Origin: Parvimonas sp000223315
GTDB lineage: Bacteria; Bacillota; Clostridia; Tissierellales; Peptoniphilaceae
Direction of reading: 5' to 3'
NCBI GenBank assembly: GCA_050262155.1
Contig: CP189843.1
Span: 310,001-374,000, forward strand
Length of the DNA: 64,000 nucleotides
Part shown: piece by piece, positions 33,697-42,081 of the stretch
Numbering within the stretch: position 1 is the stretch's first letter
Layout: every line of letters begins with the position of its first letter
The notes under the pieces: generated by a model
What the model was told of the DNA's origin: nothing
What the model saw: the letters and a program-made list of their open reading frames with translations, nothing else
Database searches by the model: none
Position numbers and translations under genes: made by a program

Positions 33697-34836
33697 ATGA
33701 AAAATTTTAGAAATAAACTATTATGCTTAAAAGGTTATTACTTTTTTTCGGCTTTAGTTTTTTATGCTCCTGTAGCTCTTTTTATTAGAACTTCAAGAGG
33801 AGTAAGTATATCGGAATTTTTTATTTTACAAGCAATTTTATCCTTTTGTATTTTCATTTTTGAAATACCTTTTGGAATGATTACGGATAAAATAGGCTAT
33901 AAAAATTCTATCATTATTTCACATTTCTCTATGTTGTTAGCAAGAATTATACTTTTGTTTTCTTTTTGCTTTGAGTTTTTTGTGCTTGAATCGATACTTG
34001 AGGCAGTTAGTATGGCGTTTGAGTCCGGAACTATGTCAGGTTATGAGTATGAAATCATAGGAGAAGAAAATTTTGTGGAAAAAACTTCTGTGCTTGGAAA
34101 TTATTCGACTATCGGTTTTATAATTTCTACAATTAGTTTTTATTTTGTTAATAACTATTTTGGGCAGAATTTTTTAATAATTTTTACAATTATTTCTACT
34201 TTTATTTCTTTATTATTTACTTTGTTTTTTGAAAAGGAAAATAACGTTGAAAAATACGATAATAAATTTAGCTTTAAAAGTATTTTAAATACAAATCTAA
34301 TTGTATTTATGATATTTAATGGAATAATAAGTATAACTTTTATTTTAATAAATTTCTTTTATGTCGTTATTTTGCAGAATATAAAATTAAGTGAAAATTA
34401 TATGACTTTTATTATTTTATTATATTCTGCGGTTGGACTTTTAAGTCCAAAGATTATAAAAATTTTTGGAGAAATTAAACTAAAGAGGAATTTGTTTATA
34501 TTTTTAAGTGCAAGTTCTATTTTATTTATATCGTTGATTTCAATTAAAAGCATTTTTGTAATAATACCAATGTGTTGTTTACCAATGTTAATAGGTGTTA
34601 TTGAAACGTATTTTTTAAAAGTGGAAAATCAATATGTTGATAATTTAAACGAGAAAAATCGTGCTACAATTTTGTCTACATTCAGTATGGGGGCAAATTT
34701 TGTAGATGTAGGGTTTTTGTTAGTATCTTCAAAATTATCTGAAACAAGTTTGGATTATAGCTTTATTTTTATAAGTATATTACTTTTAATATTTAGTCTA
34801 TTTTTTATTACGACTAAATTTACAAAAGAAAATTAA
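33697..34836 (+). CDS. MFS transporter (drug-efflux-like)
   Basis: A 379-residue, 11-12 span major-facilitator protein. Between helices 2 and 3 it carries FEIPFGMITDKIGYKNSIII, the GxxxDxxGxK motif A; ESGTMSGYEYE after helix 4 is typical of macrolide/lincosamide-like exporters. It lacks a helix or two relative to the standard 400-420 residues. It follows an unusual leader and ends at a bidirectional terminator. Confidence 0.83.
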   Translation: MKNFRNKLLCLKGYYFFSALVFYAPVALFIRTSRGVSISEFFILQAILSFCIFIFEIPFGMITDKIGYKNSIIISHFSMLLARIILLFSFCFEFFVLESILEAVSMAFESGTMSGYEYEIIGEENFVEKTSVLGNYSTIGFIISTISFYFVNNYFGQNFLIIFTIISTFISLLFTLFFEKENNVEKYDNKFSFKSILNTNLIVFMIFNGIISITFILINFFYVVILQNIKLSENYMTFIILLYSAVGLLSPKIIKIFGEIKLKRNLFIFLSASSILFISLISIKSIFVIIPMCCLPMLIGVIETYFLKVENQYVDNLNEKNRATILSTFSMGANFVDVGFLLVSSKLSETSLDYSFIFISILLLIFSLFFITTKFTKEN

Positions 34837-34848
34837 TAGAGAAATGTT

Positions 34849-34878
34849 AAAGGAGCTTTTTATAAAGCTCCTTTGTCC
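34849..34878. terminator. Bidirectional terminator between MFS gene and radical SAM gene
   Basis: AAAGGAGCTTT / AAAGCTCCTTT is a perfect 11-bp stem with a TTAT loop. The right arm lies inside the 3' end of the convergent gene. Confidence 0.85.
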
Positions 34879-35777
34879 TTTTTGTAGTTTATTCCTTGAT
34901 ATGAATTTCTTTGTTTTAGAATTTTACTAATTTCTCCAATTGTTTTAATTTTATCTTTTGACCAAAGGGGAGCAACAAGTTTTTCTTTGTCGCCATCTCC
35001 TGTGAGCCTATGAATTATTATATCTTTGTCTAAATTTTCTATTGCTATAATTAAAGCATCTATATATTCATTCCAAGTTATTACTTTGAAGCTATTTTTT
35101 AGATATTCTTTATATAGTTCACAATCGTTCTGAATATAAAGGCTGTGAATTTTAATGCCCCAAGGTTTTTGAGTATTTACATAATCAATAGTATTTTTAT
35201 AATCTTTTGCTGTTTCATTTGGAAGACCGAAAATTATATGAAATATAGTTTTTATATTTAATTCTTCTAATTTCTTTACACAATTTTCAAAAGTTTCCGT
35301 ACTGTAACCGATATTCATATTATTTCTTGTATTTTCATTCGAGCTTTGTAGTCCAAGTTCAATCCAGACTTCAATTTTTTTGTTAAGATCTGCAAGTAAA
35401 TTATAAATATCTTTATTAAAACAATCAGCTCTTGTAGCAATGGATAGCACTTTAACATTTGGAAAATTTATTGCCTCATAGTACATTTTCCTTAGTTGTT
35501 CTACAGGTAAAAATGTATTTGTATAACTTTGAAAATAGGCTATGTATCCGCCATTCTTATCTTTTTCTTTTAAAAAGCTGATTTGGGCATTTAATTGTTC
35601 AGTTATTGACTTTCTTTTTGTTGTAAATTCTCCGCTTCCACTTTCGGAACAGAATTTACAGCCACTTTTTCCATTTTTTCTATTTGGACAAGAAAACCCT
35701 CCATCAATGGAGAGTTTTAAAAGTTTTGAACCGAATTTTTTCTTTAGATAAGAACTTAAATCATTATATCTTTGCAT
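34860..35777 (-). CDS. ytqA: TIGR01212-type radical SAM protein (YtqA/YhcC)
   Basis: A 305-residue radical SAM protein. The cluster ligands lie in CPNRKNGKSGCKFCSESGSG, with the long C-x9-C-x2-C spacing of the YhcC/YtqA family rather than CxxxCxxC. Later family motifs are AYFQSYTNTFLPVEQLR, WIELGLQSS and GLPNETAKDY. The physiological reaction is unsettled. It lies one base after mreB on the same strand, so they are co-transcribed. Confidence 0.9.
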   Translation of the reverse strand: MQRYNDLSSYLKKKFGSKLLKLSIDGGFSCPNRKNGKSGCKFCSESGSGEFTTKRKSITEQLNAQISFLKEKDKNGGYIAYFQSYTNTFLPVEQLRKMYYEAINFPNVKVLSIATRADCFNKDIYNLLADLNKKIEVWIELGLQSSNENTRNNMNIGYSTETFENCVKKLEELNIKTIFHIIFGLPNETAKDYKNTIDYVNTQKPWGIKIHSLYIQNDCELYKEYLKNSFKVITWNEYIDALIIAIENLDKDIIIHRLTGDGDKEKLVAPLWSKDKIKTIGEISKILKQRNSYQGINYKKDKGAL

Positions 35778-35778
35778 A

Positions 35779-36837
35779 TTATCTCTTTCTTAATTGTTCT
35801 TTTTGTTCTAAAACATGACGTTTTAATTCGTCTAAATATTCTATTTCATCATTTGAGAAATCAACATTTTTCAAAAATCTTCCTGCACCTTTTATTACCA
35901 TTAATTCAGGATTTTCCGGATTTAATACTTCTAAATGTGTTCTATCTGTTATTAATTCAACAAGTCCTGGAATTTGAGAAGTGCCTCCTGTTAAAATTAA
36001 ACCTTTTTCAGAAATATCAGCAATTAATTCAGGCGGAGTTTTTTCTAAAGTTTCTGTTATTGCATTTAAAATTTTGTTTAAAGTCATCCCGATTGCATGA
36101 GAAATATCTGAATCATTTACAAAAATATGCATTGGAAGTCCATTCATTACATTTCTTCCTTTAATTTCATACATTGAACCGTCATTTGTAGGATATGCTC
36201 TTGCTGCTGATAACTTGATAAGTTCTGCAGTGTTTTCTCCAATCAACATATTATACCTTGTACGAATAAAGTCTGCTATTGCTTGATCAATAGAATTTCC
36301 ACCGATATTTAAACTTTTTGCAATTATTATTTCTCCATTTGAAATTACAGAAATATCAGTTTTTCCTGCTCCGATATCTACAACCATAGTACCTGATGTC
36401 TCATTTACATTAATTCCACAGCCTATTGCAGCAGTTATAGTTTCTTCTAAAAGGACAACATTATTTGCTCCTGCAAGTTTTACTGCTTGAGTAATGGCTC
36501 TTTTTTGTACTTGTGTCAATTCACTTGCAATACAAACTAGTACATTTGGTCTAAAGAAATTCTTTCCGATAGATTTCTTAATGGCTCTTTTTATAATGGC
36601 TTCAGTTACATTAAAATCTACAATATTCCCAGCTATTACCGGTCTTTTTGCAACTACATTACCGGGAGTACGTCCTAATAATTTTTTTGCGGTTTCTCCA
36701 TAAGATAATATTTTATTTTTATATGTATCCATAGTAACGACTGATGGTTCATTCACAACGATACCTTTATTTTCAACGAAAGTAACTACCTTTGATGTTC
36801 CAAAATCAATGGCAAGAGTTTTTCTAAAATATTTCAT
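35779..36837 (-). CDS. mreB: MreB/Mbl-type actin-like protein
   Basis: A 352-residue bacterial actin: phosphate-1 loop AIDFGTSKVV, phosphate-2 MVVDIGAGKTDISVI, adenosine motif LTGGTSQIPGL, and EETITAAIGCGI. MreB polymers guide lateral wall synthesis. It stands alone without mreC/mreD and carries a longer charged C-terminal tail (about 20 residues) than MreB usually has. If the host is a coccus, as Parvimonas is, its presence is notable. GGAGATTTTT precedes the ATG. Confidence 0.9.
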   Translation of the reverse strand: MKYFRKTLAIDFGTSKVVTFVENKGIVVNEPSVVTMDTYKNKILSYGETAKKLLGRTPGNVVAKRPVIAGNIVDFNVTEAIIKRAIKKSIGKNFFRPNVLVCIASELTQVQKRAITQAVKLAGANNVVLLEETITAAIGCGINVNETSGTMVVDIGAGKTDISVISNGEIIIAKSLNIGGNSIDQAIADFIRTRYNMLIGENTAELIKLSAARAYPTNDGSMYEIKGRNVMNGLPMHIFVNDSDISHAIGMTLNKILNAITETLEKTPPELIADISEKGLILTGGTSQIPGLVELITDRTHLEVLNPENPELMVIKGAGRFLKNVDFSNDEIEYLDELKRHVLEQKEQLRKR

Positions 36838-36937
36838 AAAAATCTCCTAAAATTTTTCTATATATTTTCCTTAAAAAATTACCCATAATAAAAACAAGGA
36901 TAATTCTATTTTTAAATTTAATTTAAACATAATTTCC

Positions 36938-36949
36938 TTGATTAATCAA
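36938..36949. promoter_or_regulatory. 12-bp perfect palindrome upstream of mreB
   Basis: TTGATTAATCAA lies in the divergent mreB / oxidoreductase interval, 100 bases upstream of the mreB ATG. It is operator-like, with no identified regulator. Confidence 0.35.
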
Positions 36950-37026
36950 TCTAAACGAAATTAATCTATTATAATTTTACACTAAAAATTACAGATAGTA
37001 AAGGGAAAATTGCATATTAAAAAAAT

Positions 37027-37055
37027 TTGATAAAATTTATATGTTGTAGTAAAAT
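37027..37055 (+). promoter_or_regulatory. Promoter of the SAF-domain oxidoreductase operon
   Basis: TTGATA (37027-37032), a 17-base spacer and TAAAAT (37050-37055), 37 bases before the ATG. Confidence 0.65.
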
Positions 37056-37092
37056 AAGAATAATAAAATTAAAATTAATATGGAGGACTTTT

Positions 37093-38385
37093 ATGTTTAG
37101 AATGAAAAACAAACTTAATAATTTATATAATGCAAATAAAGAAGTTAAGTTTGCCATTGTTGGAGCAGGAAAAATGGGAAAAGGACTTGTTAATCAGCTT
37201 TCAAGAATTAAAGGGCTTACAAGTTCTGTTGTAATTGATGAAAAACCTGAAAAAGCTATGGAAGCTCTTATTTCATCTGGAGTTAGAAAGTCGGATATTA
37301 CTACAAGTGATAATATAAAAATAATTGAAAATTCTATAAAAAATGGGATGTATGTCGTTTCTGACGATTATTCCATTGCTTGTAAATTACAGGACATTAA
37401 AGGTATTGTTGATGCAACTGGCAATCCTCCTTTTGGAGCAATTTTAGCAACAGAAACTATTGAAAATAGAAAGCATATGATTATGCTAAATGTTGAATGT
37501 GATGCGGTTATCGGACCTTATTTATATAATTTAGCTAAAAAGAAAAATGTAATTTATACAGGCTCTGCAGGAGATGAACCGGGAGCAATTATGGAACTTG
37601 CTGATTTTGCTTTAGGAGCGGGATTTAAACTACTTGCGGTAGGAAAAGGAAAAAATAATCCTCTTAATCATTATATTACTGAAGATGATGTTAGGGAAGA
37701 AGCAATTTCAAAAGGACTTTATCCTAAAATACTTGCAGGTTTCATTGACGGAACAAATACTATGATTGAACTTACAAGTGCTGCAAATGCTTTAGGTTTT
37801 ACTCCTGACGTTATCGGATGTCATGGTCCAAACGCTACACCTAAAGAACTTGGTAAAATATTCTCTTTAAAGGAACAGGGAGGAATTTTAAATAATTATA
37901 AGACTGTAGATTTTGCTTTTGGGGTAGCTCCGGGTGTTTTCGCTATCGTTACAAGTGATAGTGATGAAGTTCACGATTTAATGAAATATTTAAAAATGGG
38001 TGACGGACCGAATTATGCGATTTATAGACCTTATCATTTAACAAGTTTGGAAACTCCAATTACAATTTATAATGCAATTGTTGAAAAAGAATCAACTATT
38101 GTTCCTGCTTGTGGACAAGTTTCTGATACAATTACAGTTGCAAAGAGGGACTTAAAAGCAGGAGAAATTTTGGATGGAATTGGCGGGAAATCCGTTTTTG
38201 GAAAGATAACAAGCCATGCGTATCAAAAAAGGAAAAATCTTTTACCTATTGCTATGATTACCAAGAAAACGAAGTTAAAAGTTGATGTAAAAAAAGATGA
38301 GCTTATAACTCTTGATATGGTGGAATTAGATGAAAATCATATTATAACAAAACTTAGAAGAAAACAAGATAAATTAGGTCTTTAG
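37093..38385 (+). CDS. NAD(P)-dependent oxidoreductase with C-terminal SAF domain (COG4091-like)
   Basis: A 430-residue protein. A Rossmann N-terminus (FAIVGAGKMGKGLVNQL) is followed by a homoserine-dehydrogenase-like middle (GNPPFGAILATETIENRK, GDEPGAIMELADF) and a C-terminal SAF domain (TVAKRDLKAGEILDGIGGKS). The family is annotated as predicted homoserine dehydrogenase, but the real substrate is not established. ATG 37093 follows TGGAGGA. It starts a run through 40.7 kb of closely spaced genes (propeller-like protein, DUF3343, MscS, DUF951). Confidence 0.85.
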   Translation: MFRMKNKLNNLYNANKEVKFAIVGAGKMGKGLVNQLSRIKGLTSSVVIDEKPEKAMEALISSGVRKSDITTSDNIKIIENSIKNGMYVVSDDYSIACKLQDIKGIVDATGNPPFGAILATETIENRKHMIMLNVECDAVIGPYLYNLAKKKNVIYTGSAGDEPGAIMELADFALGAGFKLLAVGKGKNNPLNHYITEDDVREEAISKGLYPKILAGFIDGTNTMIELTSAANALGFTPDVIGCHGPNATPKELGKIFSLKEQGGILNNYKTVDFAFGVAPGVFAIVTSDSDEVHDLMKYLKMGDGPNYAIYRPYHLTSLETPITIYNAIVEKESTIVPACGQVSDTITVAKRDLKAGEILDGIGGKSVFGKITSHAYQKRKNLLPIAMITKKTKLKVDVKKDELITLDMVELDENHIITKLRRKQDKLGL

Positions 38386-38393
38386 GAGAAAAT

Positions 38394-39410
38394 ATGGAAA
38401 TTATTTCTAAATATAAAAATAAAATTGCAATCGTAATTTCTGTTGTTGCAGTTTTTCTGTTTGTTATATTTTTAAGTTTGAAATTCTCAGGTAATGCTAA
38501 TAAAGAAGTTACTTTTGATTTTTCAAAACCCTATAATAAAATAGAATTTGTAAAAGATGAAATGTTTGTTTTTGAGAAAAACAAATTTTCTCGATACAAT
38601 AAAAACGGGAAATTGAAAATAGAAAAAGAAATTGTGAATAATGGTAAAATTAGAATTTCAAATGACGTAATTTATTCACTTATGCCTAATGAATTAATTA
38701 TGTATAGTAAGAATTTTGATGAGATAAAAAAAATATCATTAGAAAAAGAGAGTTTAGATTTTTTTGTTGAAAATAATAAATTAATATTGGTAAATAATGC
38801 AAGTTTTAGAATTTTTGATGAAAATTTGACGGAAATATATTCGAATGATGATGTTCAAAATCCGGGATATGTAAAATTTTCAAAAAGTAATAATAATTTT
38901 GTATATTCTGATTATTTAAAATCTGAAAATGTTATTAAATCAAGGTTTCATATATTAAATGTAAAAGATAAATCGTCTATTTGTGATTTTACATTTTTTA
39001 ATGAGTTTATAATAGATTTTGGATTTGTAAATGATTCAGATGATAAACTCTATGTGGTAACAAATGAAAAATTATATCTTTTTGAAAAAAATATCATTAA
39101 AAATCAATATTATATTAAAAATTTAAAGAATATTATTTATAGTTCAGGAAAAATATATTTATATTCTGAGGATTTGAAAGTTTTTAATGCTAAGGATTTA
39201 AAACTTGAAAAAACTATAGATACTGGAAATGACTATGTAAAAATGTATAATTTGACTGGAGAGATTCTTTTGGTGAAAAAAACGGGGTATGTATTAGTGG
39301 ACAAATCTAGTTTTAGTATGAAAGAATTTTCTGAAGATATAATAGATTCAATAAAGAGCGAAGATTCAGTCTATTTGATATTAAAAGATAGATATAAAAA
39401 GATAAAATAG
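38394..39410 (+). CDS. Membrane-anchored beta-propeller-like protein, unknown function
   Basis: 338 residues: one N-terminal membrane anchor (about 11-31), then a run of short strand-turn units with repeated (F/I)-x-x-(N/D)-x-x-L(I/V) patterns, as in extracellular WD40- or PQQ-like propellers. GGAGAA precedes the ATG. It is eight bases after the oxidoreductase and ten bases before the DUF3343 gene, so it shares the transcript. I do not recognise a named family. Confidence 0.7.
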   Translation: MEIISKYKNKIAIVISVVAVFLFVIFLSLKFSGNANKEVTFDFSKPYNKIEFVKDEMFVFEKNKFSRYNKNGKLKIEKEIVNNGKIRISNDVIYSLMPNELIMYSKNFDEIKKISLEKESLDFFVENNKLILVNNASFRIFDENLTEIYSNDDVQNPGYVKFSKSNNNFVYSDYLKSENVIKSRFHILNVKDKSSICDFTFFNEFIIDFGFVNDSDDKLYVVTNEKLYLFEKNIIKNQYYIKNLKNIIYSSGKIYLYSEDLKVFNAKDLKLEKTIDTGNDYVKMYNLTGEILLVKKTGYVLVDKSSFSMKEFSEDIIDSIKSEDSVYLILKDRYKKIK

Positions 39411-39420
39411 GAGGGATATT

Positions 39421-39693
39421 TTGAACGAAAAATATTTATTAATGACTTTTAATTCAGTTAATCATACAATGCAATTGGAAAAAGAACTTAAAAATTTAGA
39501 AAAGAAATTTAAAACAATTCCTACGCCAAGGGAAGTAAGCCGTTCTTGCGGTTTGGCTATTTTACTTGATCCAAATGAGCTTGAAACAGTTAAATCTTTA
39601 AAAAAGGCTGGAAAAAATGTTGATTATCTTTGGTTTTTTGAAAAGACACAAGATAGAGGAAATGTTGTAACGGAGATAAATATTAATGAATAA
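39421..39693 (+). CDS. DUF3343 protein (putative Se/S carrier-like)
   Basis: A 90-residue protein with the DUF3343 layout: MTFNSVNHTMQLEKELKN, then IPTPREVSRSCGLAILLDP, where the Ser-Cys-Gly is the conserved cysteine. Pfam describes the family as a putative Se/S carrier, and comparative studies link it to selenium-using bacteria. That fits the putative selenoproteins at 16.5-17.8 kb. It starts at TTG 39421 after GGAGGGATAT. It overlaps mscS by eight bases. Confidence 0.8.
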   Translation: MNEKYLLMTFNSVNHTMQLEKELKNLEKKFKTIPTPREVSRSCGLAILLDPNELETVKSLKKAGKNVDYLWFFEKTQDRGNVVTEININE

Positions 39694-40516
39694 ATTTTTT
39701 GAAAATTTGATTTATTCGGACTCGCTCAGAAGTTTAATTATAAAAATAGTTTTATCGGTCATAGTTTTTTTGGTTGCAAAAATTATTATTTATATTTTTA
39801 CAAAGGCTTTGACGAATTTAGTTAAAACATATAAAAAGAATGATTTTAGTAATTCGAAAAAAGTAAATTCTATTGTTTCCATCTCATCAAGTGTATTGAA
39901 ATATATAATTTATTTTATTGTAATAGTTATAATTTTAAGTATTTTTGATGTAAATACTTTATCTTTGATAGCTACTGCCGGAGTTGGTGGTATTATCATT
40001 GCCTTTGGAGTTCAAAGTATTATTAAAGATTTATTCAGTGGAGTTTTTATTTTATTGGATGATCAATATAATATTGGAGATGATGTAATAATAAATGGAA
40101 TTTCAGGAAATGTTATTGCTATAAATATGAGAAATACTCAGATACAAGGTTATGATGGAAGTGTAAATACCATTTCAAACGGAAGTATAACAACTGTTAC
40201 AAATTTAAGTAAAAATAATCAAAGATCTGTTGTTACTTTTTGTTTTCCAACTGATGTAGATGTTGAAAAAGTTAAGAAAATCATAAATGATTTTTCTCCA
40301 GAATTTTCAAAAAAATATAAAAGTGTAATTAAAGATCCGGTATTTTTTGGAGTTACTGAAACTGAAAAATATTATGTAAAGATTGCTATTGCAATTTGGA
40401 GTAAACACTCTACGCAATGGCAAAACGAAAAAAATTTAAGAGAAGAATTGTATAAAAAATTTAAAGAAAAAAATATTGAATTTTTGAAACTTGAAAAGGG
40501 TGATAAAATTGTATAA
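39686..40516 (+). CDS. mscS: Small-conductance mechanosensitive channel (MscS family)
   Basis: A 276-residue channel with three membrane helices in the first 120 residues. The pore helix TM3 is LIATAGVGGIIIAFGVQSII, followed by KDLFSGVFILLDDQYNIGD, the most conserved MscS stretch. The C-terminal cytoplasmic domain forms the vestibule. It releases osmolytes on hypo-osmotic shock. Confidence 0.92.
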   Translation: MNKFFENLIYSDSLRSLIIKIVLSVIVFLVAKIIIYIFTKALTNLVKTYKKNDFSNSKKVNSIVSISSSVLKYIIYFIVIVIILSIFDVNTLSLIATAGVGGIIIAFGVQSIIKDLFSGVFILLDDQYNIGDDVIINGISGNVIAINMRNTQIQGYDGSVNTISNGSITTVTNLSKNNQRSVVTFCFPTDVDVEKVKKIINDFSPEFSKKYKSVIKDPVFFGVTETEKYYVKIAIAIWSKHSTQWQNEKNLREELYKKFKEKNIEFLKLEKGDKIV

Positions 40517-40718
40517 ATACAAAGTATCGGACATTGTAGTGCTAAAAAAAGAACATCCCTGTGGCACAAATAGATGGGAGATTTTAAAAACGGGAATTGA
40601 AATAAAATTGAAATGTCTAGGTTGTGAAAGGGAAGTTTGGATTAAAAGAATTGATTTTGAAAAAAGACTAAGAAAAGTTGAAATCGACGGAAAACTTTTC
40701 AAAGTTGCAAATCTATAA
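40509..40718 (+). CDS. DUF951 family protein
   Basis: A 69-residue zinc-ribbon-like protein with KKEHPCGTNRWEI and KCLGCEREVW: two cysteine knots as in DUF951, a family linked to RNA/DNA binding in Firmicutes. The start is TTG 40509, six bases after AAGGGTGAT, overlapping the mscS end. Earlier in-frame starts lie before that site. Confidence 0.82.
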   Translation: MYKYKVSDIVVLKKEHPCGTNRWEILKTGIEIKLKCLGCEREVWIKRIDFEKRLRKVEIDGKLFKVANL

Positions 40719-40729
40719 AGGAGGTAATT

Positions 40730-41248
40730 ATGGATTTTTTAGAATTGGCAAAAAAGAGATATTCAGTAAGAGATTTTTCAAGTAAAAAGGTTGAAAAAGA
40801 AAAGATTTTAAAAATTTTAGAAGCTGGAAAAATTGCACCAACTGCAAAAAATAGCCAACCGATAAAAATATACTATTGTACTGATGATGAAAAATTAAAA
40901 CTTTTAAATGAGTCATCTCCTTGTGAATATAATTCACAACTTATGTTTGTTATAACATACAATTTGGATGAATGTTGGAACTATGAAGATGGAGTTTCAA
41001 GTGGAGTTGTTGATTCTGCAATTGTTGCAACACATATGGTTCTTGAAGCTGAAGATTTAGGATTAGGTTCAGTTATTATCAAAGCATTTAAATCTGAAAT
41101 AGTTAAGGAAAAATTTGATATTCCTGAACAAAACAAAGTAGAATTACTTTTATTCATGGGATATAAATCTGATAATGCTATGCCTTCACCAATGCATGAA
41201 ACTTATAAATCAGACGAAGAATTATTTGAGGAATTAAAAATAAGATAA
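40730..41248 (+). CDS. Nitroreductase family protein
   Basis: A 172-residue FMN enzyme: N-terminal AKKRYSVRDFSSKKVEKEKI (FMN phosphate contact), PTAKNSQP, and DLGLGSVIIKAF near the C-terminus. Short nitroreductases of this group reduce nitro compounds or quinones with NAD(P)H. AGGAGGTAATT precedes the ATG. Metronidazole activation is a possible consequence, but is not shown. Confidence 0.88.
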   Translation: MDFLELAKKRYSVRDFSSKKVEKEKILKILEAGKIAPTAKNSQPIKIYYCTDDEKLKLLNESSPCEYNSQLMFVITYNLDECWNYEDGVSSGVVDSAIVATHMVLEAEDLGLGSVIIKAFKSEIVKEKFDIPEQNKVELLLFMGYKSDNAMPSPMHETYKSDEELFEELKIR

Positions 41249-41264
41249 TCGGAAAGGAAAATAT

Positions 41265-41960
41265 ATGGATAAAATATTGAATGATTTATTTTCTTTTCAA
41301 GATATCGAATATAAAAATTTTAATGCTAAACTTATTCCAACAGTAGATAAAGACTTAATAATTGGAGTTAGAACTCCTGATTTAAGAAATTATGCAAAAA
41401 AATTATTTAAAGAAGATGAAAAAAGAACTTTTGAATTTTTAAATAATATTCCGCATAAATACTATGAAGAAAATAATTTACATGGATGTTTAATTGAGCA
41501 AATAAAAGATTTTGATTTAGCAATGGAATATACAGAAAAATTTATTCCTTTTATTGATAATTGGGCAACTTGCGACTTATTTTCTCCGAAAGTTTTTAAG
41601 AAATATCCAAATGAGACATATAGATATATTTTAGATTGGATTAAAGATAAAAAAACTTATGTTATAAGATATGGGGTAGGTCTTTTGCTTTCAAATTATT
41701 TGGATGAAAATTTTAAAGAAGAACATTTGAAGATTGTTTCAAAAATAAAGTCCGAAGAGTATTATGTAAATATGATGATTGCATGGTATTTTGCAACTGC
41801 CCTTGCTAAACAACAAAAGTATGCTATAAAGTTTATAGAAGATAAAACACTTGATGATTGGACTCATAATAAAGCCATTCAAAAGGCAATAGAAAGCAGA
41901 AGAATTACCGAAGAAGAAAAAGCATATCTAAGAAGTTTAAAAGTAAAAATAGTGAAGTAG
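41265..41960 (+). CDS. DNA alkylation repair protein (AlkD-like)
   Basis: A 231-residue all-helical HEAT-repeat protein. Motifs include IIGVRTPDLRNYAKKL, the NWATCDLFSPKVF segment (containing the catalytic-pocket Trp and Asp in AlkC/AlkD relatives), and MMIAWYFATALAKQ. It removes alkylated bases such as 7-methylguanine. GGAAAGGA precedes the ATG. A hairpin terminator follows. Confidence 0.87.
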   Translation: MDKILNDLFSFQDIEYKNFNAKLIPTVDKDLIIGVRTPDLRNYAKKLFKEDEKRTFEFLNNIPHKYYEENNLHGCLIEQIKDFDLAMEYTEKFIPFIDNWATCDLFSPKVFKKYPNETYRYILDWIKDKKTYVIRYGVGLLLSNYLDENFKEEHLKIVSKIKSEEYYVNMMIAWYFATALAKQQKYAIKFIEDKTLDDWTHNKAIQKAIESRRITEEEKAYLRSLKVKIVK

Positions 41961-41995
41961 AATGAAAAGAGAGAACAGCTCTTTTTCATTTAATT
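41961..41995 (+). terminator. Hairpin terminator after the AlkD gene
   Basis: AATGAAAAGAG and CTCTTTTTCATT arms around a short loop follow the stop directly. The U run is weak. Confidence 0.6.
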
Positions 41996-42014
41996 TAAAA
42001 ATATACTTTAAAAT

Positions 42015-42042
42015 TTGTACCTACATTATAGGGTAGTACAAT
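42015..42042 (+). promoter_or_regulatory. Promoter with embedded dyad before the AraC/GyrI regulator
   Basis: TTGTAC (42015-42020) and TACAAT (42037-42042) have a 16-base spacer. Inside and across the boxes lie TTGTAC.TA and TAGTACAA and the exact CTAC/GTAG pair, a near-palindrome centred on the spacer that suggests autoregulation. Confidence 0.55.
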
Positions 42043-42081
42043 CTAAAAATTGTTAAACTATATCTAGAAAGGGGAAATCAA

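Noticed and set aside
40372..40702. Minus-strand frames opposite mscS and DUF951.
   Set aside because: They are antisense shadows with no ribosome site, and they overlap well-recognised genes.
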